Part shown: positions 48,360-57,571 of the stretch, piece by piece
Layout: every line of letters begins with the position of its first letter
Position numbering within the stretch: the stretch's first letter is position 1
From: Epiperipatus broadwayi
Taxonomy: Eukaryota; Onychophora; Udeonychophora; Euonychophora; Peripatidae
Length of the DNA: 64,000 bases
Assembly: GCA_028023455.1 (NCBI GenBank)
Contig: JAQFVV010012402.1
Location: 16,556,935 to 16,620,934 of the forward strand
Direction: 5' to 3'
Made by a program: the position numbers and the translations under genes
Notes under the pieces: model-generated
What the model was told of the DNA's origin: nothing
Databases searched by the model: none
What the model saw: the letters and a program-made list of their open reading frames with translations, nothing else

Positions 48360-49615
48360 CTCACCTTTAAAATGTATGAAAGAATGCAAAAGAAGTTGAT
48401 TATTTTTTTACAACATGATACACCATAGCTAGACATGTCTATCTGAAAACAATTCGTAGAATAATTAAAATTAAGCTCAATCAAATTAAATGAATAATTA
48501 ATTACTGTAAAAATCTAAATAATCATAAAATTTCTGTTTGACTATTCATAAATAGTTAAGGAACTGATATTTGTAGCCTTCTGGTGGTATTGCCAGTTTT
48601 CGAAGATAACTATAATTAAATTTTGAGTTCACAAATCTAAAGGTTACCAATTTACTTTCCACACATCAAGCCAGTGATACTTGAAGATTACAATATTACT
48701 ATTCAAAACCTTTCTTCATACTAACCAATGTTACTATTAACAGTGAAATATATTTACAAAAGAATAACTAATCATCATCAAGTCTATGCTAAACTTGAGA
48801 CTGCATAGATGATCATACATGCTAAAATAACTACAAAAGTTAATATATAAAATGCATCAATGCTGATCTTCATCAATTCTCATAGCTATTAGGTACCATG
48901 CATTTATTGGCCATAAATAAATCATAATTATAAACTATAAATAATTTGTGGATTTCAAGGGTGACTTTATAGATGTCTACAGACATCCATATACCTTTAG
49001 TCCAGGATTAGCTCTGAAATTGCAAGAAACTGTAAACAAAAAAACGCAATATTTAATCTATTTTAATATTAAGAACTTCATTGGAATAACTCAAAATAAT
49101 GATTAATAAGTTTATTGATCAATTAAAAATAAACAAATAAGAATAACATGAAAGATCTGATAAATATTTTACAATGCAAATACATATTCTGATTTTGACA
49201 CATTTTTTACAAATATCTAGAAATTTTTAACAGATTGAAAAATAAAATAATAAAACGTACAAATATATAAATAATTAGTTTACATAATGCATATGCAAAC
49301 ACATATAAATACATTGTTATGCATATGAGGTAAATATTCCAATCATTAGTAATCCAATAAATATTTTATTTTAACAAAATAAACAGTAAATGGATGAGGA
49401 TATACATACACATGCATAGCTGTCTTAATCACAGCAAGTGATCTTATATGCAATATATATATATATCAATTACCAATTTTCTTTAACCTCTAAACCAAAT
49501 GATTTCACAATTTAATACAAAATACACAAATAAATTCAATTCCAAAATTGACAATTTTTCATTATATTTTTCTATTCTAAAATTTTTTTTTTTTTATAAA
49601 AGTCATAAAAAAATT
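48360..49615. other. Right-arm sequence without gene
   Basis: Counterpart of 19800-21285; AT-rich, no supported feature. Confidence 0.5.
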
Positions 49616-49802
49616 AAAATAATATATTAATAATTTTTATTAGTCATTCATTAGACTAGAGATTATCCACTTGATGAATAATATTCAGTAGTATAATTTT
49701 CCCTACACCATTCTCCATCAAGGTAGGGACTAGTTCTTATCCACTTTTTGGAAGGGTATATTTATAAACATATAACCAAAGACATGCATGAAAAAAAAAA
49801 AA

Positions 49803-49859
49803 TGATCAGCAAGAAGCGCCTCTCATGCTGAACCAACATTGATCAGTTGGCACAAATCA
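49803..49859 (-). ncRNA. Hammerhead-like motif, tandem copy (degenerate)
   Basis: CTGATCA core, stem II ATGTT/AGCAT with loop GGTTC, and GAGA in place of GAAA; stem III altered. Confidence 0.5.
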
Positions 49860-50166
49860 CATTCCCTTATATATATATCTTTTTCATTGTTTAGTATATG
49901 TAGATAGCTGATTACGATAGCTTAATTGATAAGTGTCAAACTTACTGCTCTCACAACTTTGATACAAACTTCTTAATGAAAGTATATTAATAATTTTTAT
50001 TAGTCATTCATTAGACTAGAGATTATCCACTTGATGAATAATATTCAGTAGTATAATTTTCACTAAACCATTCTCAAACAAGGTCGGGACTGGTTCCTAT
50101 CCACTTTTAACATCTTGTGGAAGGGTATATTTATAAACAAATGACCAGACATATATAAAAAAAGAA

Positions 50167-50222
50167 CGATCCCCAACATGCACATCTCATGCTGAACCAA
50201 CATTGATCAGTTGGCACAAATC
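50167..50222 (-). ncRNA. Hammerhead-like motif, tandem copy (degenerate)
   Basis: CTGATCA core and GAGA, with stem III ATG/CAT around a 2-nt loop. The residue before TTGG is G, not allowed at H17, so cleavage is unlikely. Confidence 0.55.
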
Positions 50223-50291
50223 ATACTCTCTTATATATATGTCATATTATTATTACTATTTGCGGGATATTCCGTGTAGTGAAAAAGCTAA

Positions 50292-50336
50292 ATGCTGACG
50301 TTTCAGTACAATATCAAGTACCTTCCTCAGAGCGTC
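50292..50336 (-). ncRNA. Hammerhead-ribozyme-like motif in the PLE terminal region
   Basis: Minus strand: CTGAGGA (fits CTGANGA), a stem II of about 5 bp (GTAC/GTAC plus A-T with one bulge) with loop TTGATATT, GAAA, then CGTC, where stem III is only A-T/C-G and cleavage would be after GTC. Stem I is short (GCT/AGC). All invariant core residues are present. Hammerheads with tiny stem III are an established feature of Penelope-like elements. Confidence 0.65.
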
Positions 50337-51325
50337 CTCTTTCTCAAATCATAAGAATGCACATGAGATTTAAAATCGTTTTTATCGTTTTCTTTCTCCT
50401 CATATTTAAATTCTATTGGTTGAGAAGTTTTAAAATTTATTTTCTCTTCCAATAGCTTCTTCCAAATGTTGTTAATCTTTAATTCACATCTTTCATTTTT
50501 GCTCTTGGGCTTTTTAAAAATCTCTATAGCTTCTCTTAGCAATCTCTGGTCATATTGTTCAATTTTTGCTAAATATTTGTTTTTTCAAAATTGATATCAT
50601 GATTTGTTAATTTTATATGAGAATAAATAGCTGATGAATTTGATTTTTCTCTCACTGCCAAAATGTGTTCTTCCTTTCTAATATTTATTCTACGATTAGT
50701 CTGTCCTATATATGTATGTGGACAGATCCTACATGGAATTTCATATACACCATGGCACTCCAAAGCAATTTTATCTTTAGGAAGTGGAAATATTTCACTA
50801 ATTTTTTATAAGTAGTGTAAATTGTGTGAATATTATTATTTTTTAAAATGTTACCAATTCTATCAGTTACTCCTTTTATATATGGCAAAATTGTCTTAAT
50901 TTTTGATGTATCAAAATCTTTTTTCTTTTGATATGTATAAGCCCTATTAATAATGTTGTAATTAAAACCGTTATGAAGAAGCATTTTATTAGTAGCAAAA
51001 AGGTCCCTGTGAAAATGGCTATCATCAGAAAGTCTCTTTGTTATATCCAATAATGTCTTTGCTACTGAAAATAGTTGTCCAGAATGGTGATGAGAGGAAA
51101 AATGCAGATATCTCCCAGTGTGTGTTGGTTTTTTATATATACCATGGGATAAAGAACCATCTTCCCTTTTTTCAATCAAAACATCTAAAAAAGGTAATTG
51201 ATTATTATTTTCTATTTCCATGGTAAATTTAATATTGTTGTGAAAAGAGTTTAAAAAATTAAAAAAGTCATCAAGAGCATGATTGCCATGAGGCCAAATA
51301 AGAAAGGTATCATCAACATAACTCA
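50327..51325 (-). pseudogene. PLE reverse transcriptase (C-terminal part) and GIY-YIG endonuclease
   Basis: The RT frame is open from 51323 to 50706 (SYVDDTFLIWPHGN, then LPFLDVL, then KPTHTGRYLHF). The GIY-YIG domain continues in another frame from 50763: GVYEIPC, CxxC-like CRICPHTYIGQT and RRINIRKEEH. A further tail frame lies at 50542-50327. Frame changes near 50760 and 50565 split the protein. The RT palm motif is present but fingers are missing, so it cannot be active. The GIY and YIG halves are visible as GVY and YIG; the catalytic Arg is probably in RRINIR. Confidence 0.8.
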
Positions 51326-52375
51326 GCCATTATGCTTTGGATTTGTAGATAATAAAAACCCACTTGATTCAATACTCATTTCCTCAATGATTATAGCACT
51401 GGTTCATTAAGATATATACCAAGGATGATATTATTTTCTAAAGAATATTTATCAAAGCACAACAGACATGCTTAAATTACATAATTATATTAAAAATATT
51501 AACAGTGAGCAGGATGTCTATTTAATTCCTCATCTCCAAAACATTTTACAGCAGTTATAAAAAAAAAAATTTCATGAATTAAAATGGGAAGACAAGATTA
51601 AAAATTAATGGAGATTATTTAAGTCATCTAGATTTTGTAGATAATGTAATTGTTTTAGCAAATAATGCTTCAGTTTCAGAATGTGTTAAAAGAGTTATTA
51701 GATCAAAGTAAAAAAAGTAGTAGCAAAGATAAATGCTAAAAAGATTAAAGTAATGTTCAATGAAATTTCTCAAAACATAAATATCTTGATAATAATGAAT
51801 TAGAAGAAGTTAACAACTACAAATACCTTCGTCATATTATTAATAGATGTAAACATAATGGACAAAATTAATCATAGAATTAAATTTGAATAAAATGCTT
51901 TTGGGAGAAGTAACTTAATATTAAAAGAAAATTTGACTATGTGTTTAACAATGAAGGTTTTTAACAAATATATTTAATCAGTTTTTGCTTGTGAATTTGA
52001 GAATTGGACATGTAAAAGAAGGTTAATACAGTGACTTCAGAATACCCCAGTGAAGTTTGAAAAGATGTATTGCAGGAATAACAAGTACAGATCAAAAATG
52101 AGAAATACATGGATGAGAGAACAAATAGGTATTAGTGACAACATTGAAAAAATTAAGACTAAAGTGAAACTGGACTGGACACATTATTAGAAGAGGTAAT
52201 AATAAATGGACGGTTCAAATTTTGAACTGGATAACAAGAAATTGTAAAAGAACTAGAAATGGACTGCATGTGAGATGGGTGAATGAAATAAGGAAGTTTA
52301 TTGGTGTGATGTGAAGTGGATTAAACTTGAAACCATTCTGCAGTGGATCGATCAGCCAACAATTATTTATAAAAT
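51326..52375 (+). pseudogene. Decayed RTE relic, right arm
   Basis: Plus-strand counterpart of 15070-16118: DFVDNVIVLANNASVSE-like sequence at 51630-51680 matches the intact element's FADDVVVFANNASELQ, and the end near 52350 matches its final TFILQWID. Stops and indels throughout. The PLE insertion cut off its 5' part. Confidence 0.75.
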
Positions 52376-52925
52376 TTGATACTTGGAAACTTAAGATTAA
52401 AAGTGAAATGTGAAGATAGCAGAATATTTATAAACTAGGGACAAATATACATTAGGATAATCAGTGAGATTGAAAGCAAATTACTCGAAGGAGAGAATAA
52501 GTACATTGCTGATAGGACTAAAAAAAAGAAAAGAGTGAAATAAAATTGAAGTAGAAAAGATGGTAGTAGATTGAAGTTGTAAATTAGATTTGAAAAAATT
52601 TTAAAAGATGTATGGGTTGAAGAAAGTTATTGGAGAACAAATTTTTACTCTGCAAAGAATTTAAAGACAAAAATGGTAAATGTAATTTCTATACATGAAA
52701 ACAAAATTCTGACTTAATTTTTTATTGCAGAATAACACTTATGACAGATACAGATAATACTGCCCCAAACATCATAAAAAAGTAATATAAGCTAATACAT
52801 TACCAAAAAATAAACATCAATCTAATTTTCTTAAATCATTAACGGTTGAGCTGGGTACCGATTCTGAAATTAGTTTACTTCCTGACATAAATTTTTGACT
52901 TAATAATAAACAATAGGTTTTAATA

Positions 52926-54605
52926 TTATTTTACTAATAAAATGGTTACAACAATAACCATACAAACTAAAAATATGTTAACTATATTTAGGTTAATCCC
53001 TGAATTAGAACAATTGTTTGATTCATCCAAATATGTAAGAATATTTTTATCATGCCAGTTTATTGGTAAATGACATTTGTATGATGAAATATCAACTATC
53101 TTTAAGTTTTTATTATTAATTAATTCAAGAAAAGCCCTTAATTCACAGATACAAGAAAAGTAATTGTTTTTTAAGTTAAGTGATTTTAAATTATCTTTAA
53201 GAATCATTATTGAATTAAAATTTTCAAGATAGTTGCCAGATAAATCTAATTCTTCTAATAATTTGTGATTTTTAAAAATATCAGATGGAAGATCTGTGAT
53301 TGAATTACGTTTCAGAATTAATACCTTAAGATTAATTAAGGTGATTAACCATTCTGATTGAATATGGGAAAGTTCATTAAAGCTAATATCCAGTACAGTC
53401 AGTTTTGTTAAATTCTGAAACATTTGTCCATTTAAATTAGTCAGTTTATTTCTACTTAAATACAATTTTTCTAGATTTATTAAATCATCAAAAACATTCG
53501 TTGGTAGAGTATTAAAACTGTTATTGCTTAAATTTAATATTTTAAGTTTATTAGAAAAGGTTATACCTTCTGGTAGGCTATTTATGTAACTGGAACTGAT
53601 ATCAAGGTTTTCTAATTGAACCATATAATTTGTTATGTAGTGATCTTCAATATTATTATGACTCAAGTCTAGTAATACCAATTTATGGAAGTTTATAAAT
53701 GAATTTGTTTTAATAAATCGTAGATTATTACAGCAAAGAAATAAATTATGTAAAGAACTGCTCAAATTCTGAAATATTTCCAAGTGTTCATACATTAATC
53801 CAACACCATTTAGATTAAGAGAATTAATAATGGTGGAATGACTTAAGTCACTTAAGATGTTATGAATTGAAGTACTTGTTAATGGATTATAACATAATTT
53901 TAATGATTTTAATTTCAAAAATTTTTTAATGGTTCCTTCTGTTATATCAGCAATATTACATTTTGATAAATACAAAGTTTCTACAGTTTTTGAAATTGTA
54001 TCTAATCCATCCAGTGTTGTCAAAGGATTATTACTTAATTTTAATGTAACTAAAAACAAATATCTATTGGCTTCAATTGGAAAAATACTGGTAGTTATTC
54101 TATTTCCAGAAAGATTTAATTCAATTAATTTTTTTAAATAAGAGACAGTTTTTGGTATTTCTGTTAATTTATTGTTTGAAAGGATTAAAACTTCCAAATT
54201 TTCCAAGTCATAAAAAAGATCTTTATCCAGAGAAGAAAGATTATTAGAATGTAAATTTAGTTTTTGAAGATTTTTCAAACCAATTAAAGACTCCTTTTGC
54301 AAATCTTCTAATTTATTGTTTGTTATTTTTAAATCTAATAATACAGGGAATCTTTTAAATACATGATTAGGAAGTTGTGTAAATGAATTTTTGTCCAAAT
54401 AAAGTTTTTCAACTAAAGGATGAATGTTTTGGGGAACAGAATCTAAATTATGATTCTGGCAAGCTATAGTTTGTAAATTGTTTAAGCACACACATACTTC
54501 TGGACAGAATTTAATTTCAAATGTAAAACAATTTAAATTAAAAGAAAAAAGCATAAATGTGCTTAGAATACATAATATGGAAGAAATTGGGTGGAATGCA
54601 TCAAC
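52926..54605 (-). CDS. Toll-like LRR protein, right-arm paralogue with in-frame deletion and lost tail
   Basis: Paralogue of the left LRR gene (first ATG at 54554; 542 residues; open from the acceptor at 54606/54607, as on the left). The LRRNT (CPEVCVC), LRRCT and transmembrane helix are kept, ending LLVK-stop. Two structural changes: exactly 71 codons (three LRRs' worth; left 13599-13811) are deleted in frame with a TTA repeat at the junction, and an 8-bp deletion just after the transmembrane segment brings an immediate stop and removes the 40-residue tail. Otherwise the frame is open, with about 40 amino-acid differences. It could make a shorter membrane-anchored receptor or decoy, or be an early pseudogene; the intact frame favours recent function. 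Confidence 0.8.
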   Translation of the reverse strand, partial: VDAFHPISSILCILSTFMLFSFNLNCFTFEIKFCPEVCVCLNNLQTIACQNHNLDSVPQNIHPLVEKLYLDKNSFTQLPNHVFKRFPVLLDLKITNNKLEDLQKESLIGLKNLQKLNLHSNNLSSLDKDLFYDLENLEVLILSNNKLTEIPKTVSYLKKLIELNLSGNRITTSIFPIEANRYLFLVTLKLSNNPLTTLDGLDTISKTVETLYLSKCNIADITEGTIKKFLKLKSLKLCYNPLTSTSIHNILSDLSHSTIINSLNLNGVGLMYEHLEIFQNLSSSLHNLFLCCNNLRFIKTNSFINFHKLVLLDLSHNNIEDHYITNYMVQLENLDISSSYINSLPEGITFSNKLKILNLSNNSFNTLPTNVFDDLINLEKLYLSRNKLTNLNGQMFQNLTKLTVLDISFNELSHIQSEWLITLINLKVLILKRNSITDLPSDIFKNHKLLEELDLSGNYLENFNSIMILKDNLKSLNLKNNYFSCICELRAFLELINNKNLKIVDISSYKCHLPINWHDKNILTYLDESNNCSNSGINLNIVNIFLVCMVIVVTILLVK

Positions 54606-55058
54606 CTAAAAAAAAAAAAGACATTAATATTTATATAAAATGAAAATACATTAACAATACTTTATATTTTAAATTTAAAAATTTAATATATCTTTTCCTA
54701 TCAAAAATAATCAAATTTTCTTACTTGAACAAAAATGTCTGCTAAAATTTCAGTACATCTATGTTATTATTAAACAGATCATCTTTATGTACATGTTTAC
54801 ATTTATAAGAAAACTCAACAAACATAAAGTAAAAAATAAATATGGACTTATAAGTTTTCACTGCAACAGTTTGTCATTAGTAGACTATAGATAATATATA
54901 TTCAGTCATAAAAGCACTATTGTGGAAATTCAAAAACAATGCTTGCATTAATAATCTACAAATAAAATCTACCAAAATGGTTTAAATGATGCTTGAAGAT
55001 GCATATTTACCAATTAGAATACAACTGTTTGGAATAAGTGGACTTCTTATATTAAAAC

Positions 55059-55299
55059 AGGCAAAACTCTCTTTATGTATTGTCACTCAATGCAAGCCAG
55101 AATAATCAATGGATGCCAGAAGGCTTGTGTATAAAATCCCCATCTAGAGCCTACTCATTCAATATCCCCATACTATTTGTGGCTTGTGGTCTTCATCAGT
55201 GAGGAGTCTTGGATCTGGGGGTTTTATGTACAAGCCTTCTGGCATTCATTGATTACTCTGGCTTGCACTGAGTGGCAATATTTATAGAGAATCTTGCCT
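55059..55299. mobile_element. Foldback MITE, right-arm copy
   Basis: aggcaaaactctctttatg at one end and gaatcttgcct at the other, with complementary blocks gcaagccagaataatcaatg and attgattactctggcttgc. Same site as 11970-12209. Confidence 0.75.
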
Positions 55300-56641
55300 G
55301 CTTTAATAACAGTTAAGAGCAAGCATAAGAAATAGTGATCATGTAACTTCTTATATTACCAGTATTGCTATTTTTAGCTAGCTAAAGAATTCTTTACAAA
55401 TAATGTTGTGCTGGAATTTCAGTAGTAATTATAAACCATCTCAAATTTTAAATTTCTGCTTATTTACATAAGTTAATAGCAGTTGTTTTAATAAAACTTA
55501 ATTATAGAAAGTTTCTGATTTACATAAATTCTAGTTAACATGTTATGAAAATTTCCAACCAACATTTGTTAATATTTTAAGACATTTTTGCCTTGGTGTT
55601 TCACAGAGGTTTTTTTTTAAAATTATGTTAAAAATGTTTGGTAAAAAATGTTAATCTCATTATTATTAGTAGTATGGTACTAATATTACAATATTATCTT
55701 ATTATGTACCAGGCAAACTATATAATACATTTTTATAAGTAGTTTATATTTCAAATTATGCATAGGATATGAATCAATTCATTAATGTAAATTGAATCTC
55801 TTAGAGTTTCTAAATATCTAATTAGGACTGGATGAATTTCTTAGAAAATAGGTAGATGATATCACATTAATGACATTCAAAGTAAACCATCATAATAACC
55901 TGGTTTGAGGATTTATTGGTAGTTAAATAAATGAATTGCAGCATTGAAATTCTGTCTAAATATACAAACTTACATAAATATGAGTTAAAAAATTCCAAGA
56001 TACTTCAGATTCACCTAGATAAGAAAACATTTAGGTTAAATATAAGATGGCCACTCTTATCTTTATAAAACACTATCTTGTGTCATGGTTTGGAAAGTCC
56101 CTCTATCGGCAAAATGTGCTTGATTATGATGAATTTTAAAGTGCATTGAACACAGTTTAAAGCCTGTTTAAAGTATTTACAATGACTAATAGTAAATATG
56201 TATCTAAAGAAAGCATATGTCATGTGTAAAATTGATAAATGCACAAATATAATACAATAAATTTTTAAATAATTGGAAACTATCTTTAAATAATGTGGGT
56301 AACTCTATACTAATATAATAGTTTAATAAATCACACAATATAAAATATTTATAACAGCAGTAAATGTATATATAATACAAAAAAGTTTTTTTGACAAATA
56401 TTTTAAACTATTTTAGTTTCAATTTACATTACATATGTAGTGACATCTGTCTTTTATTTATATAAAATTAAAAACAATACTAATGATGATGATGATAATA
56501 ATAACAACAGCTATAATAAAACTATAAATATAATTTATGTAAATATTTTTTTTTCCTTTTCTTCCTTCTTTTACCTGTTTTCATTCTCATTTAAATAACT
56601 TAAAACAATAATACAAAGTGAACAGAGAAATATATAAATAT
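55300..56641. other. Right-arm sequence without gene
   Basis: Counterpart of 9690-10307 and 11331-11970. A stretch at about 55985-56190 has little similarity to the left arm. It contains a (gat)n-type short repeat near 56483-56500. Confidence 0.5.
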
Positions 56642-56651
56642 ACATTATATA
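56642..56651. repeat. 5' target-site duplication of the RTE element
   Basis: acattatata, repeated exactly at 59955-59964. The left arm has a single tataatgt-containing copy at about 9710-9720, the unoccupied site. Confidence 0.85.
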
Positions 56652-56977
56652 GGCTGCAGAAAGGAGTTTGCTATTAACTGAAAGGAGACCCTTTGATTCC
56701 TCTTGGAGGCCTTAAAGGAACCGAGCAGGGCAAATTCCTAATGTCCACTCCATACGTTCTTGTCATTGCAGCTGTTATTACTATGTGATTATTCATACAG
56801 TATACGAACATGGATGGGCTGCTCACCAACACGCATTAGCCAGCGTGGTGAGTTTATTGGCTTTTTACCTCTGAGTTTAAGATCAAGAAACACCATGGTC
56901 TTTCTTCTCAGTGCCTGATAAGGCAGAATGAATGTTTGTGTAAATGATAAATATTTTTCCAATACATATATACAATT

Positions 56978-57571
56978 ATGACAGACAAAAATAAAGCATG
57001 GCCCTTATTCCCAGGGGGCTGTAAAGTCACTAACCAAGGCAGCAGTTGGTGGCCGAAGGCGGAGAGTGCTAAGAATCCCCTGATTGCGGACCCAGGCTGC
57101 CATTTGATGATGACTTTTTATTTAGGTACTTACAACTGCAGATCACTTTCAAGTGAAGGAAGATTGCAAGAATTAGAAGAAGAACTGTCTTATATTAAAT
57201 GGGACATTATTGGACTTTGTGAAGTTAGAAGAAAAGGAGAAGAAACAATTGATTTAAAAAGTGGACATATACTCTATTATAAAGGCACACATATTGGAAA
57301 TACAAGTGGAGTAGGATTCATTATAAATAAAAAGTGGAAGAACAATATTGTGGAGATTGATGGTGTATCGGACAGAGTGGCAAGATTAGTTATACAACTT
57401 AATAGCAGATACCAAATGCAGATAATTCAGGTTTATGCCCCAACAAGTTCTCATAGTGATGAAGTAGTAGAAGATTTTTATATGGATGTACAAAAGGCTT
57501 TTGATCAGAGTAAACAACATTTTAAAATTGTTATGGGAGACTTTAATGCTAGAATTGGTAGAGACAAATGA
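56978..57571 (+). CDS. RTE endonuclease domain (N-terminal part of the ORF)
   Basis: 197 residues. An exo-endo-phos fold endonuclease that nicks target DNA to prime reverse transcription. Visible motifs: TYNCRSL (metal-binding Asn) near 47-53, IGLCEVRR (catalytic Glu) near 76-83, VYAPTSS, and MGDFNARIG (Asp/Asn pair) at the end. It stops at TGA 57569-57571 in an A-rich spot (gacaaatgaaag). The downstream frame continues the same domain, so one base was probably lost there. The first ~35 residues look like leader translation; a start nearer MTFYLGTYN is possible. Confidence 0.85.
   Translation: MTDKNKAWPLFPGGCKVTNQGSSWWPKAESAKNPLIADPGCHLMMTFYLGTYNCRSLSSEGRLQELEEELSYIKWDIIGLCEVRRKGEETIDLKSGHILYYKGTHIGNTSGVGFIINKKWKNNIVEIDGVSDRVARLVIQLNSRYQMQIIQVYAPTSSHSDEVVEDFYMDVQKAFDQSKQHFKIVMGDFNARIGRDK

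Larger units (their letters stand above)
49620..50245 (-). repeat. ~362-bp tandem array with hammerhead-like cores, right arm
   Basis: The marker cattagactagagattatcca recurs at about 49648 and 50008 (spacing about 360). Each unit has a hammerhead-like core on the minus strand. The array ends abruptly at 50245 against the Penelope-like element. Confidence 0.8.
50246..51325 (-). mobile_element. 5'-truncated Penelope-like element (PLE), right arm only
   Basis: Minus strand. The block opens at the RT catalytic motif SYVDD (51323-51309), runs through FTMEIENNNQLPFLDVL and KPTHTGRYLHF (the region after RT motif C typical of PLEs), then a linker, then a GIY-YIG-type endonuclease start (HGVYEIPC...TYIGQTNR, about 50757-50690). 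A hammerhead motif and short non-coding end follow. The 5' boundary falls next to an RTE relic and the 3' boundary against the 362-bp array; together they replace about 3 kb present in the left arm. PLEs move by target-primed reverse transcription; this copy lacks the N-terminal RT half. Confidence 0.85.
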
